Source: Pseudoalteromonas nigrifaciens
Lineage (GTDB): Bacteria; Pseudomonadota; Gammaproteobacteria; Enterobacterales; Alteromonadaceae
Length of the DNA stretch: 64,000 nt
Direction of reading: 5' to 3'
Assembly (NCBI RefSeq): GCF_002221505.1
Contig: NZ_CP011036.1
Coordinates: 2,542,001-2,606,000 of the forward strand
In this document: piece after piece, positions 1 through 9,199 of the stretch
Layout: each line of letters begins with the position of its first letter
Position numbering within the stretch: position 1 is the stretch's first letter
Program-made: the position numbers and the translations under genes
Notes under the pieces: generated by a model
Told to the model about the DNA's origin: nothing
Database searches by the model: none
Seen by the model: the letters and a program-made list of their open reading frames with translations, nothing else

Positions 1-1053
1 CAGCGTTTTATCAATTAAGCTGGCTGGTAGTCCTGCGCCGCCAAAACCTAAACCACTAAACGAGGCCATAACTTCTGCACTATGAAAACTCGGCTCTCGT
101 AATAACTGCATCACCATAGATGGCGCACCATTAAATTGTGTTACTTGCTCTTTTTTGATCAGTTCAATTGCCTCTAGCGGATCCCACTTATGGGTAAACA
201 CTAAGCGCCGCCCGCCACGTAATGCCGACAATAACTGGGCATGTAAACCACTTACATGAAATAACGGCACCGCGGTTAAAATAGTAGGCACCAGTCCTTT
301 TTCCATAATTAGCGCTAATGCTTTAGGTGAGGTCATTGCCGATATTGCACCAATAAAGTCAATATTATAAAGTGCTTGGCACACTGCAATATGGCTCGAC
401 TCAACCGCTTTAGCAACGCTAGTCGCACCTGAGGTAAACAGGACTAAAGCCGCATCGGTTGCTGTTATTGTGGGTGGTTCAATGCTGTGCGCTGAATGAT
501 TAAGTGCCTTTGTAAAGTCTATTGCTGCAGCAGATTGCGATAAATCTAATGCTGTATCGTTTAATACTAAGGTATCGGTTAACCACTCATTACTTTGGCT
601 AATTCGCTGCCATCTTGGGCCATCACAAATTAATAATTTAGGCGCAATACCATTAAGTGCTGTTATTAGCTCTTGCTGCATACCAAAACTATTTAGTGGT
701 GCAGGTACTGCACCTATCAATGCTATCGCGCAAAAAGCAATAACCCATTCAGGTCGGTTACGCATTGCAATAGCAACACGATCTCCTTGCTTTATGCCAT
801 GTTGCTGTAAGTAACTGGCAACATTATCAACGTGTTGAAAAAACTGTTTATAGCTGCAGTGCTCTCCCTGATAAACCAAAAATGATTGCTCATCAGTGCG
901 CCTTGCATCATTAATCACTTGCGCTAAATTAAGCGGCGCATTGCAATACACCTGATAATTTTGACCATTGATTTGCTTATTAGTGACTTCAAATGGTGCG
1001 CCAGGCGCCATTAACTGTGATTTAGTGGCAGTGACTAAATTAAATAAATTCAT
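1..1053 (-). CDS. Class I adenylate-forming acyl-CoA ligase (C-terminal part missing)
   Basis: This is the N-terminal 351 residues of an AMP-binding acyl-CoA synthetase; the reading frame is open to the left edge, so about a third or more of the protein lies outside. It would activate a carboxylic acid to its CoA thioester. Recognisable stretches are the early 'RVAIAMRNRPEW' segment, a P-loop region 'LFTSGATSVAKAV' and a later 'QFNGAPSMV' segment, all in family order. The P-loop departs from the usual TSGTTGxPKG pattern (SGATSVAKA). Its ATG overlaps the stop of the upstream MBL hydrolase gene (ATGA), so the two are translationally coupled and probably share a substrate route. In the setting of the island it may activate a steroid side chain or ring-degradation acid; that is inference. 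Confidence 0.8.
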   Translation of the reverse strand, partial: MNLFNLVTATKSQLMAPGAPFEVTNKQINGQNYQVYCNAPLNLAQVINDARRTDEQSFLVYQGEHCSYKQFFQHVDNVASYLQQHGIKQGDRVAIAMRNRPEWVIAFCAIALIGAVPAPLNSFGMQQELITALNGIAPKLLICDGPRWQRISQSNEWLTDTLVLNDTALDLSQSAAAIDFTKALNHSAHSIEPPTITATDAALVLFTSGATSVAKAVESSHIAVCQALYNIDFIGAISAMTSPKALALIMEKGLVPTILTAVPLFHVSGLHAQLLSALRGGRRLVFTHKWDPLEAIELIKKEQVTQFNGAPSMVMQLLREPSFHSAEVMASFSGLGFGGAGLPASLIDKTL

Positions 1054-2153
1054 AATGTATTCCCAGCTGCTAATTTTTTGTCCGTGAGTAAGTAACTATT
1101 AATGCCAGAATCTGTTTTACGCTGACAAAATAACTCATCATTACTTTCTAACCAATTTAAGTGCGCTAAGGTTTCACCCAATGCCATCATACTTTCTATG
1201 GGTGAAAGAGCGCGTTTAAATAAATGCTTCATTGCCTGATAGGCATTAAATTCAGGGGCTTGCAGTGCAAACGCTCTTAATATATCTAACTGCTCAAGGT
1301 GATGGTCAATCAACTGTTGTACACGTAAATGCATGTGGCGAAATACCGGACCATGGGCAGGTAATACTAAAGTTTGTGAATCGAGCGTGTGTAGTTTTTC
1401 AAGCGAACGTAGCCAGTTTTTTAATGGCTGACCTTGCGGCTCTAACTCAGACACTAAAATATTTGAACTAATATTGGGCAATAACTGATCGCCAGCTAGT
1501 AGTAGTTTGTCGGCTTCACAATAAAGACACGCATGCTCTGGCGAATGCCCCTCCCCTATGACTATTTGCCAGCGGCGCTTGCCTATGGTGAGTACATCCC
1601 CTTCACGCAGACGATTAAATGACGGCGGGCTAAATTTTATAAAAGGATCTTTACGGCAACTAGCAATAATCACGTCTAACTCATCACGTGGTAAACCTGC
1701 ACTATGATAAAAATCTAGTTGGTTGTCACTGCCAAGCGCTGCGGTGTTATTGCTCAGCGTTTTTAGCATGTAAAACTCACCAAAAGTCATATATAGCGGC
1801 ACATTAAACGTGGCCATTAACCAACTAGCTAGGCTGCTATGGTCATAATGAAAATGCGTACAAATAACCCCTTTAACTACTTTTTTGTTGCAATGTTGTT
1901 CTATTACCGTTAACCACAATTGCCGTGTTGTGTCATTATTAAGCCCGGTATCGAGAATATACCAACCGTCGTTATCTTCGAGTAAATAAAGATTTATATG
2001 ATCCAACGACATCGGCATAGGCATGCGTAACCACAATAAACCTTCAGCTATCTCCACTACCGTACCATCCGCATTGGGTGGAGTAATTGGATATTCTAAA
2101 AGGCTATGCAGCTGATGGCCTTGTGATTCTTTGGGTAAAATCATCGATTTCAT
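1050..2153 (-). CDS. MBL-fold metallo-hydrolase
   Basis: A 367-residue metallo-beta-lactamase-fold hydrolase. The metal motif HxHxDH is intact as THFHYDH (H100, H102, D104, H105), followed by a later His in 'GEGHSPEHA', an Asp in 'LLAGDQLLP' and a His in 'VLPAHGP', so a two-metal site is complete. The C-terminal extension after about residue 270 is helical, as in the glyoxalase II-like and acyl-CoA-thioesterase-like branch. ATG at 2153 is preceded by GGAG. The gene overlaps the acyl-CoA ligase by the ATGA junction, and a CoA-thioester or lactone substrate from the same pathway is the simplest guess. No signal peptide is seen, so it is cytoplasmic. The exact reaction cannot be told from the sequence. 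Confidence 0.85.
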   Translation of the reverse strand: MKSMILPKESQGHQLHSLLEYPITPPNADGTVVEIAEGLLWLRMPMPMSLDHINLYLLEDNDGWYILDTGLNNDTTRQLWLTVIEQHCNKKVVKGVICTHFHYDHSSLASWLMATFNVPLYMTFGEFYMLKTLSNNTAALGSDNQLDFYHSAGLPRDELDVIIASCRKDPFIKFSPPSFNRLREGDVLTIGKRRWQIVIGEGHSPEHACLYCEADKLLLAGDQLLPNISSNILVSELEPQGQPLKNWLRSLEKLHTLDSQTLVLPAHGPVFRHMHLRVQQLIDHHLEQLDILRAFALQAPEFNAYQAMKHLFKRALSPIESMMALGETLAHLNWLESNDELFCQRKTDSGINSYLLTDKKLAAGNTL

Positions 2154-2230
2154 TATTTCTCCAAAAATAAGTGATCAGCGCGTTTATATTTTATTAACTT
2201 AATAAGAAGTCATTTAACGATTCTGTAATA

Positions 2231-2246
2231 CGTCCAAAAGGACGAT
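2231..2246. promoter_or_regulatory. Candidate island operator, site A
   Basis: CGTCC-AAAA-GGACGAT, an inverted repeat centred between the divergent MBL/ligase operon (start 2153) and the MFS/Rieske operon (start 2307). It lies about 61 nt before the MFS start. It matches four other sites in the island (7314, 8997, 9184, 21261). The protein that binds it is unknown. Confidence 0.55.
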
Positions 2247-2306
2247 GCTGAAATTATTAGCAAAGTTAAGGTAGCTTAAAACAATATCAAAAAGAGAGAG
2301 CCATAA

Positions 2307-3707
2307 ATGCAAGTAGGTCAAAGTTCATTAAGCGCAGGTCGGACTCGTCTGACGCTATTATTGCTTTCTATTATTTACGTTTTTTCGTATATCGATCGCA
2401 ACTTAATTGCGATTGTTCTTGAGCCAATTAAATTAGAGTTTGGCGTATCAGATACTATTATGGGCGCGGTGAGCGGCCTTGCATTTGCCGTTTTATACTC
2501 TGCGGTTAGCTTTCCGTTAAGCCGTATGGCCGATAGAGGCACCGACCGTAAAAATATTATTGCGGTATGTTGTGGGCTCTGGAGCCTTGCCACTATGGCC
2601 AGTGGTGTTGTTACCCAATTTTGGCAATTTGTGGTTGCCCGTATGACGGTTGCCATTGGTGAAGCAGGCGGTACATCACCTTCTATTTCTATGGTTTCTG
2701 ATTTATACCCTCCACATCGTCGCTCATTTGCGATTAGTTTATATATGTTAGGCCCGCATATTGGCTTATTAGCCGCCATGGCATTAGGTGGTTGGATAGC
2801 CCAAGAACACGGCTGGCGCGCAGTATTCATCTTTTTTGGTATTCCAGGGCTATTACTAGCACTGCTACTTTATGTTTTTGCAAAAGACCCTGGCTTAGGT
2901 GTTTATGACACTGATGCAGAGCGTAATATTCGTGCCCAACCGCAAGAAAACTTTTTTCATGCTGTTGCCGGTATTATGAAACTAAGAGGGTTTTTCTTAA
3001 TTTGTATGGGCACTGCCATTGCTGGCATGGTCGGCTATGGTTACGCCATTTGGGCCCCCACTTTTATGGTACGCAATTATGATATGACACTTTCACACGC
3101 TGGCCTTACCTTTGGTATAGCCAGTGGTGTTTTTGCTGCTGCTGGGTCAATGTTCAGCGGTTATTACTGCGACAAATTAAGCCAAAAAGACTGTCGCTGG
3201 CAATTACGTATGCCTGCAATTGGCGTATTAATTAGTATGCCTTTTGGCTTGGCTTTTTTACTTTGGCCTGCCGACGCCTTTTGGCAATTAGGAAGCCTTA
3301 AAATACCGCACGCAATTATATTTGCTGCTGGCTTTAGCTTTTTTAATAGCTGGTGGCCAACACTTGCATTCGCTGCAGTAAGCCATTTAGTTAACAGCTT
3401 TCAAAGAGCTACCAGCATTGCAATACTAAGTTTATTTTTAACCTTTTTTGGTGCCGGTATTGGCCCACTACTAACCGGCACACTCAGTGACTTATTTTCT
3501 GCTGGTGATGCGGGTGAAGGCCTTAAATACGCCATTGCAGTGATGATTGCTTTATCGTTGTTTTCGGTTTGGTTTTACTACAAAGCCATTGGCCCTTATC
3601 AACAACGAATAGCAAGTAAAGTAAGTGATAACGATAAAACAGCGCAATCTTATAATAATAAAGCAGATTGCACCTCAGACAATAATTCAAGTACATCTAC
3701 TACCTAA
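2307..3707 (+). CDS. Spinster-type MFS transporter
   Basis: A 466-residue major facilitator with about 12 hydrophobic helices. The first helix 'YVFSYIDRNLIAIVLEPIK' and the loop 'SRMADRGTDRKNI' are typical of the Spinster-like branch that often sits in aromatic and steroid catabolic clusters of proteobacteria. ATG at 2307 follows a purine-rich AAAGAGAGAG site. The last 30 residues form a polar Ser/Asp/Asn-rich tail beyond the final helix. Rieske oxygenase follows after 18 bases, so the two form an operon. Likely role is uptake of the island's substrate, or export of an intermediate, across the inner membrane. A second carrier of the same branch lies at 12994. Confidence 0.85.
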   Translation: MQVGQSSLSAGRTRLTLLLLSIIYVFSYIDRNLIAIVLEPIKLEFGVSDTIMGAVSGLAFAVLYSAVSFPLSRMADRGTDRKNIIAVCCGLWSLATMASGVVTQFWQFVVARMTVAIGEAGGTSPSISMVSDLYPPHRRSFAISLYMLGPHIGLLAAMALGGWIAQEHGWRAVFIFFGIPGLLLALLLYVFAKDPGLGVYDTDAERNIRAQPQENFFHAVAGIMKLRGFFLICMGTAIAGMVGYGYAIWAPTFMVRNYDMTLSHAGLTFGIASGVFAAAGSMFSGYYCDKLSQKDCRWQLRMPAIGVLISMPFGLAFLLWPADAFWQLGSLKIPHAIIFAAGFSFFNSWWPTLAFAAVSHLVNSFQRATSIAILSLFLTFFGAGIGPLLTGTLSDLFSAGDAGEGLKYAIAVMIALSLFSVWFYYKAIGPYQQRIASKVSDNDKTAQSYNNKADCTSDNNSSTSTT

Positions 3708-3725
3708 ATATAAAAAGGAATACTT

Positions 3726-4820
3726 ATGGCCACTACACAAGATTATCGCCTCGGCGATTATACATTCCCAAGAGGTTGGTTCATGATAGCTACGGCTGAA
3801 GAGATCAACACGCATAAGCCCCTAGCCGTACGGTTTTTTGGTCGCGATTTCGCACTATATCGCGGTAGAGCAACAGGTCGAGTGGTACTACTCGACGCAT
3901 ATTGCCCGCATATGAAAACGCATTTAGCCGCCGAAAATGATACCTCTTACGTTATTATTGATGGCGGTGGTACCAATATCGAAGGCGATAGCATTCGTTG
4001 TCCTTATCATGCATGGCGTTTTGGCCCTGATGGCCAATGTGACGACATTCCTTACCACGACGGACCAATCCCAAAAACAGCCTGTATTAAAGCGTGGCCT
4101 GTGGCCGAGAGCATGGGTGCAATTTGGATATGGCACGATCCTGAAAATGGCGATCCTGAGTGGGATCACCCAAGTTTGCCACAATGGGACGATAAAGCTT
4201 GGGTACATTGGCGCTTTGACGACTTGGGAATACTTGAGCAGCATCCGCAAGAAGTTATTGATAACATTTGTGATTATAGCCATTTAGCACCAATTCACGG
4301 CTCTACCGTACAGCGCTACGAAAATGAATTTGATGGCCACGAAGCAATTCAACGTCAATGTGGTCCGCACCGTACTTTAGTAGGCGAAGATGGCGCAAGC
4401 CCAGTGCTGCATACAATAACTAAATACCATGGTCCGGGCGTATTAATTTCACATTTGACTGGCTATTACGAGTCTTACTTAATGATAACGCATACCCCTG
4501 TAGAGGATGGTTCAATTAGAGTTTGGCACGCATTATTAGTTAAATCACCGGGTGGCAATGAAGTAGCCACAGTAGAGGATGAAGTAGCAGCACGCCAGTT
4601 CCAAGACGCAAGTAAGTTTGCATTTATGCAAGACTTCCAAGTGTGGACAAATAAAGCACCTTGTTTTAATGGGTTGTTTTTACCAAGCGATGGCCCGTTT
4701 ATGAAAGCGCGTATTTGGTATAAGCAGTTCTTTAATCCAAGAGCGCGTAAAGAAGAGTTCCAAAGTAAAGTAAATGGCGTATATGTGCCTAAAGGCACTG
4801 TAGCTTATACCCAAGAATAA
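3726..4820 (+). CDS. Rieske non-heme iron oxygenase, KshA-like
   Basis: A 364-residue oxygenase component of a Rieske ring-hydroxylating enzyme. The 2Fe-2S ligands are C60-x-H62 and C92-x2-H95 ('CPH' and 'CPYHAWRFG'); 29 residues separate the two halves, about a dozen more than usual, forming a Gly-rich insertion. The mononuclear iron motif D-x3-D-x2-H-x4-H is complete (D179, D183, H186, H191). Size and layout fit the monomeric KshA/oxygenase-only type, which needs a separate flavin-ferredoxin reductase; no such reductase is in the window. RBS AAAAAGGAA precedes ATG. In the context of a Delta4-dehydrogenase-like and a 3-alpha-hydroxysteroid dehydrogenase-like gene, a steroid hydroxylation is plausible. 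Position and substrate are inference. Confidence 0.87.
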   Translation: MATTQDYRLGDYTFPRGWFMIATAEEINTHKPLAVRFFGRDFALYRGRATGRVVLLDAYCPHMKTHLAAENDTSYVIIDGGGTNIEGDSIRCPYHAWRFGPDGQCDDIPYHDGPIPKTACIKAWPVAESMGAIWIWHDPENGDPEWDHPSLPQWDDKAWVHWRFDDLGILEQHPQEVIDNICDYSHLAPIHGSTVQRYENEFDGHEAIQRQCGPHRTLVGEDGASPVLHTITKYHGPGVLISHLTGYYESYLMITHTPVEDGSIRVWHALLVKSPGGNEVATVEDEVAARQFQDASKFAFMQDFQVWTNKAPCFNGLFLPSDGPFMKARIWYKQFFNPRARKEEFQSKVNGVYVPKGTVAYTQE

Positions 4821-4847
4821 TCTATTTTTTAAATAGATTATAGATAC

Positions 4848-4885
4848 AAAAAAGAGCCCCTACTTATTAAGTAGGGGCTCTTTTT
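4848..4885. terminator. Bidirectional rho-independent terminator
   Basis: Perfect 10-bp stem GAGCCCCTAC / GTAGGGGCTC (4854-4863 and 4871-4880), preceded by A6 and followed by T5. It lies between the convergent Rieske gene and the TonB receptor gene and can end both. Confidence 0.92.
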
Positions 4886-4900
4886 AGCTGTAACTCTTTA

Positions 4901-7072
4901 TTAAAATGAGTAAGTTATTTCTGCTCCATAAGTTACTGGGTCGCCATAGTAATTTAAGCCACCAATGAATACCCCTGACGAATCACCCAACGGCACACCG
5001 TTAATTCGGTACTCTTCGTCGGTCATGTTTTTACCCCAAATAGAGGCACTAAAGTCACTGCCGGCAATTCTTTTAAGTGAAACTCGGGCGTTAAGTAAGT
5101 TGTATTTTTCAATCCGAGTATATTGGGCTGAAGGTTGATTATGAAACGCAAAGTGATCGTCCACAAAGCTGTAGTCGGCGCCGGCGCTAAACTCACCAAG
5201 GGCTGTTTCACTAATGTAATTTAATCCAAGCGACCATTTATTTTTTGGACTATAGGGAAACTCGGCACTGTCGGTAACATCGTTTGCTACCCCAGTGTAC
5301 ACATCGTAAGTAATAAACTTGTCGTATTTAGGGTCTAACAAACCGTAATTAAAGTTTAGCGTTAAATCATCGGTTAATGCCGCTACTAATTCAAACTCTA
5401 ACCCCGCCACTTTTGCCGAGCCTACGTTTTGAATATCTGAGTACGCACCTAAGTATTCCGACATTTGCATATTGGTAATATCGTTATAAAACACCGCTAT
5501 ATTGGCTTGAATGCGTTGATCTAACCAGCGCGATTTAAGGCCCCATTCGTAGGCAATTACTTCCTCTGGTGCATAGGGTTTTACTGCTAATGCTTGAGTT
5601 GCTGCTTCACCGTTAAAACCACCCGCTTTCCAGCCTTGTGATACTTTTACATAGCTGTGAATATTGTCGGCTAACTCATAGTTAAGTGATGCCATAGCCG
5701 AGGTGTTATTCCAAGTATCGCCCGCTGTGGTGTATGGCAGTGGGAAAAAATAAGCAAAGCTAAAGTCATCTGGATGTTCTATATAAAATGATTTTTCTTC
5801 TGTGGTCCAACGCAGACCCCCTGCCAACATTAGCTTGTCGCTTAGTCGATATTCTACATTACCATAAGCGGCAACCGAGGTAGACTCAACACCATAATAG
5901 TTATTCACTGTGCCAAAACCCAGTACATACGGGTTGTTTACATCAGATTCTTCTTTAAAGTAAAACAAGCCTGCAACGTAGGTTAAATTATCTATATCGC
6001 CAATAATAAATTGTAGCTCTTGTGATACTTGCTCATGCTCTACATGGCGGTAGGTATGAAAGCCAAGAAAATCAGCGCCATCGTAGTCATTGCCATCATC
6101 GTAATCTATTTCACGTAGTGCCGTAATTGACTTAATAGTTAAGTTATTACTTTGCTGCCATGTAACTGTAAGTGCATGGCCCGAGCTTTTAGAGCGATCG
6201 AATATAGCGCCATCTAATGCAGCACTTTCTTGGCGATCTTTCGTATCTTCTGGCATTGCACCGGCAATATAAACTTGGCCCAACGGAGGAGTGTTTTTTT
6301 TATTACTGCTATCGTAAGTGTAGTAAAACTCTAGATTATCGCTGTGCTCATACAAGGCACCAAAACGCAGTGAGGTAGAATCAAGCTCTTTAAACTTATC
6401 AATATCAGAACTTGTCGAAAGGTTATCGTAAAAGCCGTCGCGCTGTTTTTTATTAGCGGTAAAATTAAAACTGAGTTTGTCGTTAATTTGCGCCGAGTCG
6501 GCAGTAACATAAACATCTGTCATACCGTAGTTACCTGCCCCTACGCGTACTTCGCCGGTAAACTCACCACTGGGTTTACGCGTTACAATATTAAGCGCCC
6601 CACCTATTGTATTTTTACCATAAAGCGTCCCCTGCGGCCCGCGCAGTACTTCAACGCGCTCTATAGCGGCTACATCAAATAAACCACCGACATTTTTAGA
6701 TACAAATACCCCGTCTATATACACACCAGTGGTGGGCTCCCAGGTAACCGCAGGGTTAATTGTAACCGAGCCACGAATAGCAATTGTAGCACCAGTACTG
6801 CCGCCTGGAGTTTCTGATATTTGCATGTTTGGCGTATATACACTGAGATCTTCAACATCTGTAATGCCTTTATCGGCCAATGCTTGGGCATTAAACACGG
6901 TAACTGCCGTAGGTAGCTCTTGTAAGTTTTGTACCCGCTTTTGCGCGGTTACTTGGATCACTTCCAAACCTTCTTTTTTAGTACTTTGCTCTTGAGCCGC
7001 TAGTGTCGAATTTGCCATGCTAATTAAGGCTAACGCTATCGCTGCATTTAGTGGTTTTTTATTAATATTCAC
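4901..7072 (-). CDS. TonB-dependent receptor of the catabolic island
   Basis: A 723-residue outer-membrane receptor. The N-terminus is a signal peptide ending near 'STLAAQE', followed by the TonB box-like 'LEVIQVTAQKR', the plug domain ('LPTAVTVFNAQAL', 'RVEVLRGPQGTLYGKNTIGGALNIVT') and a beta-barrel finishing with the terminal aromatic 'GAEITYSF'. The start is GTG, eight bases after AAGGA. The family resembles the receptors that import hydrophobic or aromatic compounds rather than classic siderophore receptors, but substrate cannot be read directly. Placed between the Rieske and aldehyde dehydrogenase genes, it is the likely outer-membrane entry for the island's substrate. A candidate operator lies 240 bases upstream. 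Confidence 0.9.
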   Translation of the reverse strand: MNINKKPLNAAIALALISMANSTLAAQEQSTKKEGLEVIQVTAQKRVQNLQELPTAVTVFNAQALADKGITDVEDLSVYTPNMQISETPGGSTGATIAIRGSVTINPAVTWEPTTGVYIDGVFVSKNVGGLFDVAAIERVEVLRGPQGTLYGKNTIGGALNIVTRKPSGEFTGEVRVGAGNYGMTDVYVTADSAQINDKLSFNFTANKKQRDGFYDNLSTSSDIDKFKELDSTSLRFGALYEHSDNLEFYYTYDSSNKKNTPPLGQVYIAGAMPEDTKDRQESAALDGAIFDRSKSSGHALTVTWQQSNNLTIKSITALREIDYDDGNDYDGADFLGFHTYRHVEHEQVSQELQFIIGDIDNLTYVAGLFYFKEESDVNNPYVLGFGTVNNYYGVESTSVAAYGNVEYRLSDKLMLAGGLRWTTEEKSFYIEHPDDFSFAYFFPLPYTTAGDTWNNTSAMASLNYELADNIHSYVKVSQGWKAGGFNGEAATQALAVKPYAPEEVIAYEWGLKSRWLDQRIQANIAVFYNDITNMQMSEYLGAYSDIQNVGSAKVAGLEFELVAALTDDLTLNFNYGLLDPKYDKFITYDVYTGVANDVTDSAEFPYSPKNKWSLGLNYISETALGEFSAGADYSFVDDHFAFHNQPSAQYTRIEKYNLLNARVSLKRIAGSDFSASIWGKNMTDEEYRINGVPLGDSSGVFIGGLNYYGDPVTYGAEITYSF

Positions 7073-7313
7073 TATTTAGTCCTTGTTTAAAATTGAACGC
7101 GAGTAAAATTAACTAACAGGAATATCGCCAGTTACGCGCGCTGTACCTAACACTACATAAGTTAATTTTGAGACCGCTTTGCACGGCCTAAAAACTTAAC
7201 GTATTGCGTTTTCATAATTACAAAAAGCAAATTGCTGTATCACGTTATAATCGCGTGTTTATCAACAATAAATGTAAGGTTTTTATCCTCGCACACTATT
7301 ACAAAAACTAAAT

Positions 7314-7329
7314 AGTCCGCATGAACGAT
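7314..7329. promoter_or_regulatory. Candidate island operator, site D
   Basis: AGTCC-GCAT-GAACGAT. It matches site B in the left half and the final ACGAT, and continues with a similar A-rich flank. It lies in the upstream region of the TonB receptor gene, farther from its start (about 240 nt) than the other sites are from theirs. Confidence 0.45.
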
Positions 7330-7387
7330 AACTAAAAATAATGAGAAATAACAAAGACTAAAAGGCAGGAATTAATAAGTAATATTA

Positions 7388-7416
7388 GGCACTGTTATTA
7401 TTAAAGTAACAGTGCC
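7388..7416 (-). terminator. Hairpin after the aldehyde dehydrogenase gene
   Basis: Perfect 10-bp stem GGCACTGTTA / TAACAGTGCC with a 9-base loop, just beyond the aldehyde dehydrogenase stop codon on the minus strand. The T-run after it is poor, so it may be a weak terminator or an mRNA-end stabiliser. Confidence 0.6.
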
Positions 7417-7424
7417 GGTTAACG

Positions 7425-8864
7425 TCAGTCGGCCGTTACTTGCGCGACCATCATGGCTTTAAATTGCTCATGATGCGGCGGTAATAAGCCCCACTCACCA
7501 CGAGGGTCGTGTTTTGGGGCAACAAATACAGTACGCTGATGGCTAAAGGCTAAAAAGCCTTCACGACCATGATAATGCCCCATACCCGATGCACCTACGC
7601 CACCAAATGGCGCATCGTGCATTGCCGCATGCATTAAGCAATCATTTACCGCTACTCCACCCGATGAAGTGTTTGCTAAAAGCTTACTCAGCTCTGCGTC
7701 ATTTTCGCCAAAATAATACAGCGCTAGTGGTTTAGCACGGCTGTTAATATCGTTAATAACGCCATCTATATCATCATAAGGAAGTAGCACTAATGCAGCG
7801 CCAAATATTTCTTGCTGCATAATATCCAGTTCTTTATCTGGGGATATAACTAATTGCAGTGGTAAACGTTTATCGCTTGTGACCAACTCTGCTAAATTAG
7901 CAACCTCATGACTACTAAGAACTTGGCATCCAGCATCGCGAGCTTGCTCAACTAAATCGACAACTCGCTGGCAATGTTGGCGGTTAACGCTAGGTACAAA
8001 ATCTGGATTATGAGTGATTTCTGGATAAAAGTGACGAAAATTTTCGAGTAATAATGCAGCCACTTGATCAAGCTTATTACGCGGTACATAAACAATGTCA
8101 GGGCTAACACACACTTGGCCGCCATTATTACTTTTTGCTAAGGCTAAGCGTTTGCAACTTTCGCTTAAATCGCAATCTTGGCTAAGCACTGCCGGCGATT
8201 TACCGCCAAGCTCTAAGGTAACTGGCACTAAATTTTTAGCCGCTGCCGCCATAATTTTTTTACCTACTTGGGTACTACCAGTAAATACTAAATGATCGAA
8301 CGGCAGTTCGCTAAATTTAGCACCAGTGTCGGCGCCACCTGTAACTACACTCACTAGTAATGGGTCTATGTGTTTGGCAAATAATTGCGCTACTAAGGCC
8401 GCTGTTTTAGGCGTGACCTCAGATGGTTTAAGTATGGCGCGGTTACCCGCCCCTAATACACACGCCAACGGGGCAAATAAGGTATAAAGTGGCGCATTCC
8501 AAGTACCTATAATACCCACACTGCCTTTGGGTTGGTATTCAACCCGTGCGGTACTACCGAGTTGATCATAAGGGGCAAACACTTCGCGGCTTTCACTTTT
8601 AAGCCATGGCTCTAAGTTGTCGCGGGTATATTTAAGGCTGGCTAGCGAGCCGAGCACATCATTCATAATAGAAAAGCCTTGGCTGCGACCATTAAAGTCA
8701 GCTTCTATTGCCTCGGCAAATGCTTGGTGATGCTCTACAAGTAAATTTATAACTTGTTGAATACGCTCTCGCCTTTGCGCTACAGTTACCAACATTTGCA
8801 ATTTATGCGCTTGTTGCTGATGCTGCAGCAAAGCTGCCATTGAACCTGAATCTTTGCTGTTCAT
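7425..8864 (-). CDS. Aldehyde dehydrogenase, coniferyl-aldehyde dehydrogenase-like
   Basis: A 479-residue NAD(P)-dependent aldehyde dehydrogenase. The catalytic set is visible: N123 in 'GTWNAPLY', the nucleotide-binding 'FTGSTQVGKK' near 194-203, E218 in 'LELGGKSP' and the nucleophile C252 in 'NNGGQVCVSPD'. The C-terminal 'PFGGVGASGMGHYHG' is typical of the class 3/coniferyl aldehyde dehydrogenase branch. RBS AAGGATA precedes ATG. It is a single-gene unit, divergent from the flavin reductase operon, with candidate operators in the shared upstream region. It probably oxidises an aldehyde released in the pathway to an acid, possibly the one activated by the acyl-CoA ligase at 1-1053. The substrate is not known. 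Confidence 0.88.
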   Translation of the reverse strand: MNSKDSGSMAALLQHQQQAHKLQMLVTVAQRRERIQQVINLLVEHHQAFAEAIEADFNGRSQGFSIMNDVLGSLASLKYTRDNLEPWLKSESREVFAPYDQLGSTARVEYQPKGSVGIIGTWNAPLYTLFAPLACVLGAGNRAILKPSEVTPKTAALVAQLFAKHIDPLLVSVVTGGADTGAKFSELPFDHLVFTGSTQVGKKIMAAAAKNLVPVTLELGGKSPAVLSQDCDLSESCKRLALAKSNNGGQVCVSPDIVYVPRNKLDQVAALLLENFRHFYPEITHNPDFVPSVNRQHCQRVVDLVEQARDAGCQVLSSHEVANLAELVTSDKRLPLQLVISPDKELDIMQQEIFGAALVLLPYDDIDGVINDINSRAKPLALYYFGENDAELSKLLANTSSGGVAVNDCLMHAAMHDAPFGGVGASGMGHYHGREGFLAFSHQRTVFVAPKHDPRGEWGLLPPHHEQFKAMMVAQVTAD

Positions 8865-8996
8865 GCACTATATCCTTACTAGGTTTTACACTTGCCTGGC
8901 GAACAATATTTGCTTACACACCATATTGCAGCTTTTGCATTGCAAGTAAACTAATTGAGCTGTGCTTCCTTTCTAGCTGTTTTTACTCAAATAAAC

Positions 8997-9014
8997 CTCG
9001 TCCACTTGGACGAG
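8997..9014. promoter_or_regulatory. Candidate island operator, site C
   Basis: CTCGTCC-ACTT-GGACGAG, a perfect 7-bp inverted repeat with a 4-base spacer, the most symmetric of five related sites. It lies 133 nt before the aldehyde dehydrogenase start. Confidence 0.6.
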
Positions 9015-9183
9015 CTCTCGTATTTAAATTATTTAATGTACGGTTGCTGCAGTCACTATTTTGCCCTATTTAAATAGGCCACTTAAAGCTAACCTTCGTA
9101 ATAAAACTTAGCCATTGTTTAATATAAAATAACCTAAATAAATTGCTGAGTAATCATATAAATAGCAAATGCCTGTGTTGTTT

Positions 9184-9199
9184 AGTCCATTAAGACGAT
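9184..9199. promoter_or_regulatory. Candidate island operator, site B
   Basis: AGTCC-ATTA-AGACGAT followed by GATGAAA. It aligns closely with site A, including the flank, and lies 60 nt before the flavin reductase start, the same spacing as site A to the MFS gene and site E to the SDR gene. Confidence 0.55.

Larger units (their letters stand above)
7073..7424. other. Intergenic region upstream of the TonB receptor gene
   Basis: This 352-base gap holds the TonB receptor promoter region on the minus strand, candidate operator D (7314-7329) and the hairpin 7388-7416 behind the aldehyde dehydrogenase. I see no coding frame with a ribosome binding site. Confidence 0.6.

Noticed and set aside
2375..2830. 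Antisense frame of 151 codons within the first MFS gene
   Set aside because: It lies fully opposite a clear membrane-transporter gene, has no ribosome site and its translation has no family features.
3924..4287. Overlapping frames on both strands within the Rieske gene
   Set aside because: They are shadows of a gene with complete Rieske and iron motifs; neither translation has coding character.
8840..9073. 77-codon frame across the ALDH start
   Set aside because: It overlaps the aldehyde dehydrogenase start and one candidate operator, is Cys/Leu-rich, and has no ribosome site.
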